From positions 1 through 64,000 of the forward strand of contig NZ_QMFA01000023.1 in assembly GCF_003285005.1 (NCBI RefSeq): a stretch of 64,000 nt of DNA, read 5' to 3'. Below, piece after piece: positions 27,254-39,500 of this stretch. The translations under genes were made by a program, and so were the position numbers. Origin of the DNA: Paenibacillus sp. YN15. Its GTDB lineage: Bacteria > Bacillota > Bacilli > Paenibacillales > NBRC-103111. The notes below the pieces were generated by a model. It saw only the letters and a list, made by a program, of their open reading frames with translations. It searched no databases and was not told the origin of the DNA. Every line of letters begins with the position of its first letter. Position 1 is the stretch's first letter.

Positions 27254-29230
27254 ATGAAACCGAAACTGTCCAACCGTATATTCCAATGGGGGCTGGTGCT
27301 GGCCTTTGGCCTGGCTGTCACCGTTACTGTCTCCTCGTTCTTTCCCGGTCCGGGAGCCAAAGTGCAGACCGCCCTGGGAGATGAACCCGCAGCAGGCGAA
27401 TCTCTCTCCATGGAGATCCCCCGGGAGAGCGATTCCGAACCGGCCTTAAGCAACCGGCTGGTGGAATATCATATGGCCGTCTCCCTTTCGCCGGACGAAA
27501 AGCTGCTTCAGGGCGCCCAGACGGTAACCTGGAAAAACCCCGGCTCCCAGCCTGTCTCCCAGCTGTACCTGCATCTGTACCCCAACGCCTTCGCCTCCAA
27601 AAAAACCACCTTCATGCAGGAGTCCGGCGGCCGTCTGCGGGGCGACAAGCAGCAGGAGGACGGCTTCGGCCAGATGCGTCTGGACAGCCTGGCGACAGAG
27701 GAAGGGACCAACCTAATGGACCGGATCAGCTTTGTGCAGCCGGATGACGGCAACAAGCATGACCAGTCCCTGATGAAAATTGAGCTGCCCACCCCCGTCC
27801 AGCCCGGAGGGAAAATCACCCTGACCATGGATTTCCGGGTCAAGCTTCCCCAGGTGTTCGCCCGGATGGGCTACTCCGGCAATTTCGTGATGGCCGGCCA
27901 ATGGTTCCCCAAGCTGGCCAAGTATGAACCCGCCGGGACCCGGGGAAGGACCCAGGAGGGCTGGAATCTCCATCAATACCACGGCAACTCGGAATTTTAC
28001 GCCGACTTCGGCATCTACAATGTGAAGATCAAGGTTCCCGCCAATTACACCGTTGCCGCCACCGGCTTTCCCACCAAGCCTGCCGCCGTGGAAAACGGCA
28101 TCAAGGTGTACCGGTTCTATGCCGACGATGTCCATGATTTCGCCTGGGCGGCATCGCCGGATTTCATCTATGTGGAGGAGCCCTTCTCCGCGCCCAATGT
28201 TCCCGGAGTCAAGATCAAGCTGTATCTGGACCCGGCCCATGAGCATCTGAAAAGCCGCTACCTGGCCGCCGCCAAAAAATCCCTGGCCCGCTACAGCGAA
28301 TGGTTCGGCCCTTATCCCTACTCCACCCTCTCCGTGGTGGTTCCTCCTGCCGGGGGCAACGGCGCAGGCGGGATGGAGTATCCCACCCTGGTCACTGCCT
28401 GGGGAGCGGAAGACAGCAGCCCCGGCCTGGAGCTGGAGCGGGTGGTGGTGCATGAGATCGGACACCAGTTTTTCTACGGAATGGTTGCCTCTAATGAATT
28501 TGAGGAAGCCTGGCTGGATGAAGGCTTTACCTCCTATGCGGAAGACAAGGTGATGGAGAAGGAGTATGGGGTGCGCTCCAATCTGCCTGTAGAAGCCAGC
28601 TATATTACAGCCCCCGAATCCCTGACCCGGAATGCGTGGGATTACGGCAGCCATGACGAATATGCCGAGAACGTGTATACCCGGGCCAAGCTGGCGCTGT
28701 TCGCCATCGAGAAGGAAATCGGCAGCGACCAGATGGCCAAGGTGATGAAGGCTTATTTTCAAAGGTGGAAATTCAAGCATCCCGCTACCGCAGACTTCCA
28801 GACTGTTTTGGAGGAGAAGACAGGAAGAAGCTGGAAGGAGTTCTTCGACCAGTTTATCTATGCGGGAGGGATGGCGGATTTCGAGGTGGCGGGCATCAAG
28901 GTGGAAAAAGCGCCGGAGGGCGGCTATAACAGCCAGGTGCTCATCCGCAAAAACGGGGCGAATGTATCCCCGGTTCCCATCCGCTTCCGCTTCACGGACG
29001 GCACCGTTACAGAAAAAAGCTGGGACGCCCAGGGCAGCGAAATCGTCTATACCTTACACCACAGCGCCCCCCTGGAGTGGGCCTTCATCGACCCCGGCCA
29101 CAGCCTGGTGCTGGAGAACAAGCATATGAACAACTTCATGAAGCATAAAGTGGACAATACAACCTCCATCCGTCTGAACGTCGGGTTAACCCGTGTGATG
29201 GAGCTGCTCTTTGGCTGGCTGGCTTGGTAA
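27254..29230 (+). CDS. M1-family zinc metallopeptidase, membrane-anchored or secreted
   Basis: 658 residues. The M1 zinc motif is intact: HEIGH at 400-404 and the third ligand Glu423 (HExxH-x18-E), with the exopeptidase-type GGMEYP about 30 residues before it. A hydrophobic segment near 10-30 gives an N-terminal signal or anchor, so the catalytic domain faces outside. The N-terminal beta-domain of M1 enzymes covers about 60-270; the C-terminal 150 residues are beta-rich. Likely trims extracellular peptides. ATG at 27254 follows GGGGTGA. The next gene starts 31 bp downstream and probably shares the transcript. Confidence 0.9.
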   Translation: MKPKLSNRIFQWGLVLAFGLAVTVTVSSFFPGPGAKVQTALGDEPAAGESLSMEIPRESDSEPALSNRLVEYHMAVSLSPDEKLLQGAQTVTWKNPGSQPVSQLYLHLYPNAFASKKTTFMQESGGRLRGDKQQEDGFGQMRLDSLATEEGTNLMDRISFVQPDDGNKHDQSLMKIELPTPVQPGGKITLTMDFRVKLPQVFARMGYSGNFVMAGQWFPKLAKYEPAGTRGRTQEGWNLHQYHGNSEFYADFGIYNVKIKVPANYTVAATGFPTKPAAVENGIKVYRFYADDVHDFAWAASPDFIYVEEPFSAPNVPGVKIKLYLDPAHEHLKSRYLAAAKKSLARYSEWFGPYPYSTLSVVVPPAGGNGAGGMEYPTLVTAWGAEDSSPGLELERVVVHEIGHQFFYGMVASNEFEEAWLDEGFTSYAEDKVMEKEYGVRSNLPVEASYITAPESLTRNAWDYGSHDEYAENVYTRAKLALFAIEKEIGSDQMAKVMKAYFQRWKFKHPATADFQTVLEEKTGRSWKEFFDQFIYAGGMADFEVAGIKVEKAPEGGYNSQVLIRKNGANVSPVPIRFRFTDGTVTEKSWDAQGSEIVYTLHHSAPLEWAFIDPGHSLVLENKHMNNFMKHKVDNTTSIRLNVGLTRVMELLFGWLAW

Positions 29231-29261
29231 ACCCCTACTATTCCTCCGGGAGGTGAAATCC

Positions 29262-30080
29262 GTGTTCAAATATATCAAAACCGGCCTCCGCTCCACCCTG
29301 AACCAGCCGTTTTCCATTTTGGTATTATTCTTGTACCGGTTCGGCTGGGGCATGGTCCTGTATAAGCTGGCTCAATCCCTCATCCTGCCCATGCTTCACC
29401 GTTATCCGAATGTGGAGGGGCTGGAGAGCCAAAATCAGCTGTTCCTGGCGGAGGCCCAGTTCGTCCTGCTCAAAACCGATATCAGCCATTCCGTCCTTTG
29501 GCTCCTGGCAGCCTTGCTGGTAATCCGGATGGTGCTGACGCCGCTTTTGAACGCCGGGCTGCTGTTTTCCCTGAGCAATCCCCACTACAACGCCGGATAC
29601 CGGTTTGTCCGCGGGATCAAGGAGCTGTGGAAAAGCTACGCGCTGCTGTATGCAGGGCAAACACTGCTGACCCTGCTTCCCTTGTGGTGGGTGCTTCCGC
29701 GGATGAAAACCGGCTTCCTCTCCGCCCGCACCTACCCGGAGATGGCCTCCGAGCTGCTTCCCCTGCTTGCTTTGCTCCTGGGCTACAGCTTTGTGGTCCG
29801 GCTCTGTTTCCTGTATCTGCAGTTGGGCCGGGCCACATCCCATAGCGCAGGGCGTGCCTTAAGAATTGCCGTAAAGTCTCTGCCGATGATGCTGGGAGTC
29901 GCCGTGCTGCTGCTGTTGGCAGCCTCCCTTTGCTCCCTGGCCGTGCTGGGCTCCACCATCGTCTGGGCAGGCTTCTGGATGCTGGTCCTGTATCAGGCAT
30001 ACCGCTTTATCCAGACGCTGTTCAGCGTATGGGGCATCGCCAGCCAGCAGGAGATTTATACAGCCCGGGCGGAGCGGTAG
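29262..30080 (+). CDS. Multi-pass membrane protein of unknown function
   Basis: 272 residues. About five or six hydrophobic segments: near 20-35, 85-115, 130-160, 170-200, and 210-255. The N-terminus is basic and the C-terminus short and hydrophilic. No transport or enzyme motif recognised; the general look is that of poorly characterised integral membrane proteins in Firmicutes. The start is GTG, preceded by the strong GGGAGGTGA at 5 nt. Upstream codons of the frame overlap the M1 peptidase end without a ribosome site. Translational proximity suggests it works with the M1 peptidase, but this is only inference. Confidence 0.8.
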   Translation: MFKYIKTGLRSTLNQPFSILVLFLYRFGWGMVLYKLAQSLILPMLHRYPNVEGLESQNQLFLAEAQFVLLKTDISHSVLWLLAALLVIRMVLTPLLNAGLLFSLSNPHYNAGYRFVRGIKELWKSYALLYAGQTLLTLLPLWWVLPRMKTGFLSARTYPEMASELLPLLALLLGYSFVVRLCFLYLQLGRATSHSAGRALRIAVKSLPMMLGVAVLLLLAASLCSLAVLGSTIVWAGFWMLVLYQAYRFIQTLFSVWGIASQQEIYTARAER

Positions 30081-30452
30081 AAGGCGGCCTGCGGAGCTTG
30101 ATGATGGCCCCTAACCAAACCTAACGAATATCAGAAGGCTTATTTCTTCTAAAGCAGCAGGTTTGAGCATGTAACGAATATGAGCCACGTTATCTCCTGC
30201 TCACTGGGCTGCTTTTAGCTTGTTTTTGCGAAATAAGTTTCTACAGATTCGTTAAAACGGAGACTGGAGCCTAATGGGCAAAATAACGCTCCTGATATTC
30301 GTTAGGAAATACCGGTGCCGATCCCGGGGGTCCATTCTGGAGCGGAGCATTTCAAGGATGAGCGAGCGCGTTAAGCGGAAGCTTTTATCGCCAATCCGAA
30401 TGTTTGCTTTACGCGCTTAAGCGCTGTAAAGAAGTTAAACATTCTGATGTAG
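30081..30452. other. Non-coding stretch with an inverted-repeat element
   Basis: About 370 bp without a gene. Positions 30120-30306 are bounded by a perfect 15-bp inverted repeat (listed separately). From 30310 to 30450 the sequence has no recognisable signal apart from a loose palindrome around ACGCGCTTAAGCGC (30410-30425). Confidence 0.6.
30120..30306. repeat. 187-bp element with 15-bp terminal inverted repeats
   Basis: CCTAACGAATATCAG at 30120-30134 and its exact complement at 30292-30306. Each half contains a second TAACGAAT word about 50 bp inward (30171 and, inverted, near 30248) and a GTTAT or CTTATTT word, so the element is two degenerate direct repeats facing their mirror image. No target duplication is obvious. 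Confidence 0.75.
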
Positions 30453-30503
30453 TAAAAAACGCCGCGGCGGAACCTGTACCGGTTCCCGCCGCGGCGTTTC
30501 GCT
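30453..30503 (-). terminator. Strong terminator of the giant surface-protein operon
   Basis: Long GC-rich stem AAACGCCGCGGCGG...CCGCCGCGGCGTTT (about 18 bp with one bulge) followed on the minus strand by six T; the plus side also has CTTTTTATT, so it may work both ways. Confidence 0.92.
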
Positions 30504-30505
30504 TT

Positions 30506-33500
30506 TTATTCCGTGAAGCCTGACAGCTTCAGCAGCTTTTGGATAATAGTGGCCACCTCTGCCCGGGTCATCGGGGCATCAGGGGCAATCTCTGCGCCGG
30601 TTCTGCCGGAAACCAGCCCTGCCTTGACACTTGCGGCAATGGCGGTTTTGGCATAATCGGCGATGCTGTCGGCATCCTCGAAGGCAGCCAACAGGCTATC
30701 CGCTTCTTCTTCGGTAGCTTCCGCAGGAAGGCCTGTCAGCGCCATAGCTCTGGCCAAGATGGCCATCGCCTGCTGGCGGCTGATTTCCTCCTGGGCGCGG
30801 ATCGTGCCGTCTTCGAAGCCGGAGATCAAGCCGTACTCATAAGCGCTGGCCAGATAGGCTGCATACCAATCGGCTGCAATCACATCCTGGAAGGGCAATG
30901 CTGTGGCGCCTGTTCCCTCCAGCCCCAGCGCCTTAACTGCAATGGCGGCAAATTCCGCACGGGTGATGGAGCGGTCCGGTTCAAACATCCCCGGCGCCGA
31001 CCCGCCCACCATCCTCCTGGCTGCCAGATCGCCAATGGAGGCTTGAGCCCAGTGGCCTTGGGCATCGTTGAAATCCCAGGCAGCGGAAGAAATTACTGCG
31101 AAGGTCCCGGAACCGGCTACGCTGTTAAGCGCGATTGCCTGTTTCCCTTCGTAGCTGATCAGGCGGGAAGGTACGGGACTAAAGGTGCCGTTTGCGTTTA
31201 CCATGGCGCCAGCGGGAGATTTGGAGGCCGCTCTTCCATTGGGGAGAAGCAGAATCCGCTCCGCATATCCTGCAAGCTTGCCCAGCTCCTTCAGCTGCTT
31301 GCCTTCCGCCTTGGCAATCTTGAAGGCAACAGGAGAAATCTGAATTTCATAGCCATTGGCTTTGGCAGCTTCCTGCACTTGCTTCAATTCCGCAGCGCTC
31401 GGCTGGGCTACCGTAATCCGGAGGCTTCCGCTTTCGGTGCCTGCTTGTGCCAGCAAGCCGGCCGGTACACGGTAAACAGCTTCGTGGCTTTTCACCAGGA
31501 GAACAGCCTCATGCGCAGCCATATCCTTGACCAGCCCCGCGTTCAGCTCCACAGTTGCCGTCTCGACGCTGTCGCTGAAGGCAACTGCCACTTCTGTTCC
31601 CTTTTGTCCTTCCTTGAGAAGAGCCTTCACTGCTTCATCCTTCAGCACCACAACTGTCTCTGTGCCGCTGGCGGATTGGCTAACCGTGGAGGTAATATCC
31701 TTGCCGCCTACGGATGCTGTTACATTGCTGGGGGCTCCCCCGCCTCCGCCACCGCCGCCTTGGACGATTTTTTTGAATTCGGCGGTGAACACAGCGCTGT
31801 TGTTTTTGCCGTCAACCACCGCGATTGCTTTGATGGTGGCGGTATCCTTAATGTCGATAGGCTGGGTATATACAGCAGATAATTCAGTCGGCTGCGCACC
31901 GTTAGTGGTGTAGTAGATTACCGCATCCGCTTCGGTTGTTTCAAGCACAATGCCGGTTTTTTCCTTAAATTGCTTCTCCGTCGGGCTTGTGGGCGCGGCC
32001 GCGGTAAATTCATAAACCAGCGGCGTTCTGCCAATCGCCACCGCCCGGCTTGCACCGGCCTTGGAGGCCGTCAGCACAGTCATGCTGCCTGATGCGGCGG
32101 TTGTCCATGTGATGGAGGCATCGCCGGCTGTCCGGTAAGCGCCTGTCACGCTGAATGCCGTATCCCCATCGGCCAAAACCACTGCCGCAGTGGACAAGCC
32201 GCTCTCCGGCGTTCCCGCAAAACGGGTCAGCTGAGGATAAAAGCCCTGTTGGGCATTCCACACAGAAGGATTCAGACCGGCAGGCAGTACGCCTCCCACA
32301 AGCTGGGCCGTAGACAGCCCTTCGGCTTGCCCGGCTTCCGTTCTTACTTTGCTGCCTGACCCTGTATAATAGGCAATCGGGAATTGGAGCATTTGCATAT
32401 CGTAGAGATTTCCTGTCAAAACGGCTGCTTCAGCCAGTTGGCCTGCCACACCGCCGGCAAAGGTCTGACCCTTGGACAGCATGCCGCCGACACTGGCGGA
32501 TGCTTGCCCGCCGCTCATATTGCCGGTGAGCGTTCCTGCTGCATAACCGGCCACACCGCCGGCCCGGGCGGTTTCCACACCCTTGGCGCCGACGCTTCCG
32601 GTATTGTAGCTGTCGGCGATTGCGCCATGGTTCACACCGGCGATTCCCCCGGCGTCAGCCGCTGCCGCTTCTGCGGATACCTCCGCATAGGAGAAGCTTT
32701 CGCTGATGGAGCCTTCATCGCTTTGGATACCGGCAATACCGCCGGCGGCGCTTCCGCCCTCCCCTTGGGATGCCGTTACCCGGCCGCCTGCATGGGAGGT
32801 TTGGATGCTGCCCTCATTGCTTCCGGCAATGCCCCCTGCCGCCGTGCTGGCGGACACCGCTCCGCCCTTTACGGCAACATGGCTGATCATACCCTCGACA
32901 CCATTCAGGCCGGCCGCCGCGCCTGTGTAGGCCGCGCCGTCCAGCTGCGGCTGAAGCAGCGTCAGGTTGGTGATGACACCCTGATTTTCCGAAACCAGTC
33001 CAAGCTTGGTTCCCTCCAGCAGGTGCAGCTTCAACCCGGTAATGCTGTGATTACCGCCATCCAGCTCCCCGCGGAGCACCGCGATAGGCGTCCAAAGCTT
33101 GCCTTCCAGAGCAATGTCTGCTGTCAGGGTCAGCTTCGTCACCGCCGGGACTCCAACGGCACCCCGGTTGTACAGTCTGTAGAGACCCAAACCTTCATCC
33201 TGCAGAAGGGCAAAGCCTGCCAATTGCTCAGGTGCTGCCACCTCAAATGCTGCTGCGTTCTTGGCGGAAGTGGTCATAAACCCTAGCTCCGGCGCAAACC
33301 GCCAGCCGGACAGCTTGGCCAGGGCAGGCACAACCGAATCTCCGTTGCCGGCAAATACCCATACCGGCGCGTCTCCGCTAAAGCTCCAATTGGCAAGGGG
33401 CTGGCCGTCCTCCGGCAGCGGCTTCACATTGGCGCTTTGGCCGCTGCTGGTGTCATACATGATCGCTGCCAGGGAACCGGTGGAATAGGAGTCCGCCACC

Positions 33501-36500
33501 CGGCCATCACGGAAGTTGTAGCCGATGAGCGCTCCCATATAGGAGTTGGCTCCTCCAGCCAAGGAAGTAATCCGGGCCACCTTGGCGTAAACCCGGCTCA
33601 AGCTGCCGTCATTGTATCCGGCAAAGCCGCCTGCATAAGCGCGGGTAGCCGTCCCCGTTCCGGCAACATAAACCTCATCCTGCATGGCATAAGCATCTGT
33701 AATGGCGGCGCCTTGATACACAACTCCCGCGAAGCCGCCGCCTCTGGCGTCGAAGGAGGTGCTCTTCACATTGCCTGTGGCATAAGTCTGGCTGATGTCA
33801 TACCCATTCACCACACCGGCAAAGCCGCCGGCATAAGCGCCTGCTTTGCCGTCCAGGGTAACAGAGCCCTTGGCATAAGCTTCGCTGATCGTTCCGGCAG
33901 CGGTATCGCCAAGAATACCGGCGAAGCCGCCTGCGGAAATGGTGGCATAAGGGTTGGCAATGGTTGCTTCAATCGCCATATCCGCAGATGCGCTCTTGAT
34001 GGTTGTGGCATCCGCTTGACCTGCAAAGCCGCCAATACGCGCATAAGTTGCCTGGCGGTTGGCTGCCACGCTCTCCCCGATCACAATCGGCTTATTGTTC
34101 AGAGCGGAAGCACGGGAATAGGAAATCTCGCTGCCCGCTGCCTGCCCAACCAGCCCGCCTGTGCTGAAGTTGGAGCTGTTGCTTGCGCCGAGTTGGCTTT
34201 GGACCGTAATATTGGCTGCCACGCTGTCGAACAAAAGCCCTGCCGCTCCACCCACAACCGCATGGGAGGCGCCTGTCACCTCCACTGCCGCGGACGAAAC
34301 AGAGTTATACAGGGAAGCGTAAAGGAGCTTGCCCGCAAGACCGCCGGCATACAAATCCAGCGTTTGTCCTGCGCCTGTCATGACAATGCTGCCTTCTGTC
34401 ACTTTGGCATCATAAATACCGGGATAAAAAGGTGTATAATACCCGAAATCCAGCGCTGCATCCCGCTGCTCGCCGCCTGTCTCCATTACACCGGCAATGC
34501 CGCCTGCGGCATTTGACCGTGTTTCGGTGGCCATCGGAGCGAGGGTTGGAATGTTTTCTCCTGCGGCTGCGGATACCGCAATCTTGGGAGCCGCCTCCGT
34601 CAGATAAAGAATGGAGTTGTAGGCAGAGCCTGCAATGCCCCCTGCTTTAACATCATTTTGGCTTGCGGCCAATGTGCCCTGGAATACAGCTTCCTTCACA
34701 GCAGTATCCGTCAGCTTGCCGGCAATGCCGCCCAGTGCGCTTCTTCCTGCGGTAACAGCAAAGGATGCTCCCTTTACCTCTACCTTTTCCAGTTCGAATA
34801 CATTGGTTCCCAATCCGGCTTTATCCCCGACGATACCGCCGGCAGCCGCTGCTGCGGCAATCTCTTCGGCACTGCCGCCGGTGCCTGTGACTACAGCATT
34901 CTTCACTGTTTGTCCGACCTGGGAGCGGCCGATCATACCGCCGGCGATGGAGCCTGCTCCGTCTGCACGGATGGTTCCGCCGGTGAAGGTGACGGCAATG
35001 TCATTGGCTGTTCCTGACACATACAAACCTGCCAGTCCGCCTGCAAGGCTGCTTTCACCGCTGGCTTGAAGGCTGCCTCCGGTTTCAAGGGTTGCCTTGG
35101 AGTTTTGAATATCGCCTGTTTGTTTGCCTGCCAGTCCGCCTACTGCAGCGGCTTCGCCGGAGGCGCTGATTGCTCCGCCGGTGAGCACCACATCGGATGC
35201 GGTGATAGCGGATTGATTGTCGCCGACAAGTCCGCCTACTGCGGCATTGGCAGCGGTACTGCTCACGGTGCCGCCGTCTTTTGCGGCAAAATTCAAGCCC
35301 GTAATAGTTCCTGTATTCTGTCCGATGATACCGCCGACATAGTTTCCGCCGGTCACTTGGGCTTCGCTGGACAAGACTACACTGATATTAGCCACCTTGC
35401 CCAGGTTAAGACCCGCCAAAGCGCCAACCCATTGTGTACCCGTAACGTTCACCGGCTCCAGAGAGACCTGGCGTACAGTGGCATGGCTTCCGATGACACC
35501 GAACAAGCCGGTATAGTCGTCGCCGGAAACCTTCAACCCGCTGATCAGATTGCCATTGCCGACAAACTCCCCTTGGAAAGCACGGGCCGTATCGGCGCCG
35601 ATGGGGTCCCAATGGGTGGATTGGATGTGCACCGGAGCGGTCAATTGAATGGTTCTCAATCTGAAGTCGAACCTGTCAACACCGGTTACCGTTCCGTTTA
35701 CAATCGCCGCCAAACCTGCAAGATCAGCCTCTGTCTGCAGTGTAAATGTCAGCGCGCCGGGGTTCTTGGTATACCAGTTAATGTTCATGCTGACAGGGCT
35801 TCCGCCGCCGTTGTTTCCTCCGTCACCGCCGTTATTGGCACTGAGATTCAGCTCCGGATAACGGTATTCCGCATTCTCAGAGCCGTACCGCCAGGCTGTA
35901 TCGCTGAAGGTCCAGCCCGACAGGGCCGGGAAGGCATTGCGGTCAGCCAGCACTGTGGAAAGAATCGGGCTCAAACGGGAGTATTGATTAAGCTCATAAT
36001 AAGTGCCCCCGCCAAAGTCCAACAGCCCGCTGTTAATGGATTTACTCTCATCCTTGACGTAATAGGTATTGTCGATGAGCTCCTTGCTTGCATTGTCATA
36101 ATACCCTGCAAAGCCGCCGGCATAAGCGCCGTTGTCCCCGGCAACCTGGCCGCCGGAATAGCTGCCGCCCACCGTTCCCGTGGTCATCCGGCCAACCAGA
36201 CCGCCGCTGTAGGAGCCTGCCCCATGTGCCGTCACATTCTTGGCCGCATAGGAATTGGCTACCGAGCCGCCATGGTCGCCCACCAAACCGCCGGTGAAGG
36301 TATAAGCACCATTGGAGGTAACGACTGCGGAGGTGAAGCTGTTTCTGATTTCGCCTGTGTTTTTACCGATCAAACCGCCCAGCGCCGCATAATTGGTGCT
36401 GGTTCCGACCGCATTGCCTGTAAGATCCGTTTCCGTATAGGACGCAATTACGCTGCCCGTATTCAAACCTGCAAGTCCGCCGGTGACGGTGGATTCTCCG

Positions 36501-39500
36501 CTGGCTGTTACGTTTGAATTGGAGTACGAGTAGTACACCGTGCCGGAGTTTTTGCCGATCAGCCCCCCTACAGTCCCGTTATTGCCGTCCGACACAACCG
36601 GAAGCTTCTCGGCAATGCTGTTGTTGGCAACAATCGTACGGTTGTCGCCGACCAGTCCGCCCGTGGCGGCATTCGGCGCATGTACCGTAACACTGCCGGT
36701 GTATCGGCTGCTTCCGATGGAGCTTACAGCCGAAGCGATGTCCACTTCGGAATCTTCATCAGTCCGCGCATCGTTGATGCCGATCAGACCGCCGGTTGTG
36801 GAGGAAGCCGCGGCAGTAGCCAGATCAATAGTCAGGTTTTCCAGATAATTGCCCCTGATGACCTGGGCATGTCCGTCTTCTCCATAACCTGCCAAACCGC
36901 GGTTATAACCGGCCAGGCCGCCAACAGTGGCTTGGGGCCCCTTAACAGTCAGCTTCACCAACTGGCCGTACAGGTTGTTCAGACTGCCCTCCGTCAGATG
37001 GCCTGCGACGCCGCCTGCAATCAGGTTTGCGGCAGTATCCGCGCCGGTAATAAGCAGATTTTCCACATTCGTTTGGGTGGAATCCCCGGTAATCGCACTG
37101 TTATGCGCTTTACCGGCCACACCGCCCGCCTTGCTGTCTGCGCCGTAAAGGGTGAACACGGCATATTCGGGCAGCATGCCCCTAAGAGCGGAGTCGGTAA
37201 TATTGGCTCCGGCAATTTCACCCGCCAAACCGCCAACCATCGTATTTGCGCCCTTGGTGGTGATAATCGGGCTTTCGGCAATTACGTTGGTCAACGGCGA
37301 GGCATTGCTAAAGCCGATGATGCCGCCGATACGGGCGCCGCTTGCCGTTGCCCCTGCATTCACTGCAAGCCCCGCTGTATTGCCGGCCGTTCCATCGCCG
37401 TTAACGGAGGCATTCTCCATTACCCCGGCCACGCCGCCTGCGGAAGCTCCCGCTCCTTGCAGAGTCAGCGCAAGCTCCGTTTCACCCGCATAAACTTGAG
37501 GACGGATAACGGCAGCGTCGGTAAATCCGACCAGGCCGCCCACTTGGTTATCCGCACCGCCGGAAACAACCGCGATCCCGGTGGCTGCCAGATCCGTCAA
37601 TACTCCGCTATTGGAGCCCACAATACCGCCCAAAGCGGAACGGTTGCCTTGTGCCTGGATGGAAATTCCGGACACTTCCTGCAAACGGCCTCCGGCCAGC
37701 GAAGCTTCATTGCGGCCAATGACCCCGCCCACGGCGTTGTCATCACCGGCCGCATTGACCGTAATGTGATGGACGGTTACCGGCGCTTCCTCAGTGCCTG
37801 CCATAACCTGAGCCGTTGCCACACCGGCCAGACCACCCAGCTTGGCTTGGGCTGCCGCAGCGCTGGACTCCAGGCTGATGCCTGCGGCAGTGAGCGACTC
37901 GAGACGAAGGTTTCCGCCGTTCTTGCCGATCACGCCACCTGCAGCTACTTCAGCGGCTTCCACTGTGATGCTCACATTATCGGAAGCAGCTTCCGGAGCT
38001 GCATCCCCTACGGAAGAAGCCGCGATGCGGCCTTGGGCCACACCGGCGATACCGCCTGCTGCGCCGCCAACGCCGGTGGCTTCAATTTGGGTGTAGCGGA
38101 CCGTGGCCTGGGTGATTTCCCCATTGGCATAACCGGCCACACCGCCCACTTGCCCGCCGGAGTGAAGGAGGGCCGGAGTGGAGGCGGAACCGCCCACTGT
38201 CACATTGCTGACTGTGGCGCCGCTTAGATAACCGGCGATGCCGCCGGTGTATACTTCATGCGTCTCATCCGCAGACGCAGTGGATGTTGCTTGAATGGAG
38301 GAGGCAAAGGCTTCTCCCGCAACTGCAGGATCGGCTCCTGACACCATCCCGAAATAACCGCCGGTGTACAAACGCTGTGCGCCTGTTACTGCAATGACGC
38401 CGCTGCTTGCTACATTGTTGGCTGCCTTTGTATAAGACCTGTTGGCAATAATGCCGCCGGTATACACATCGGATGCCGTACCGCCGACCGTGATGCTGCC
38501 AGTGTTGCTGTAAGCGGCAGCGGCGCTGCTTTTCAGTGTCAGGCTATTGGCCGCATAACCGGCCAAACCGCCTGTATACACGTGGTCCCCGGAAGCGTCA
38601 ACCCGAACCGTTTCCTGATTAGCCGCCGCACTTTCGAAGGTTAGAGCCGCGCCGGCCTTACCGATCAAACCTCCGGTATAAAGCTCCGACACACCGCTGA
38701 CCGTTACAGGCACATTCCCTAAGAAAGCTTGCTTCCATACTAAATTGCCGGCGACACTGCCGGCAATGCCGCCGGTGTACGCGCGTACGCCGCCGCGGTG
38801 AACAATCTCACCGGATTGCATAAGATTGGCGTGGGAAACTGTTTCCTGCGGGATCTCCATGGAACCGATCAAGCCGCCAGCATAAGTATCCGTAGCGGAA
38901 ATGCCGGCATCAAGCTGAATCCTGCCCGAGTTGGAGGTCTGGGCCGAAAATTCCACAGCCGCTGCCGGACCTGCTCTGCCCACAATGCCGCCCAAGGCGC
39001 CGCTGCCGGAATTTTGCACCGTCAATTGGCCGCTGTTGCGGATAAAGGTATCCTCATCATCCATATCCAGCTTAGCCTGGGCAAAGCCGATAATGCCGCC
39101 GGCGTCGGACCGGTACACGCTTCCAGTCACACTTACCGGACCGCTGTTCTGGTTTTTCTTCAGCGCCAGTTCGCCGTTGGAGGCCCCGGCAATGCCGCCG
39201 GTCACGACTTCTCCAAAGCCGCTTACCGTGATATCGCCTTGGTTATTCACATTGGACATAAGCCCCGAGGCGCTGCCTGCAATGCCCCCTGCATGAACAC
39301 TTCTGTCCGGGGAACCGGACGCCTGAATGTCCACACTGCTGACAACGTCAAGAATGGTGCTTTTCTGATCCATATATCCTGCCACTGACCCGACATATAC
39401 GTCGCCGGAGCCGTGAACCTCTATATTGCCCGCCAAGGTAAACCGGCCTACGGTGGCCCCGTGCATATAGCCGACCAAACCGACATAATCGCCGCCTTTT

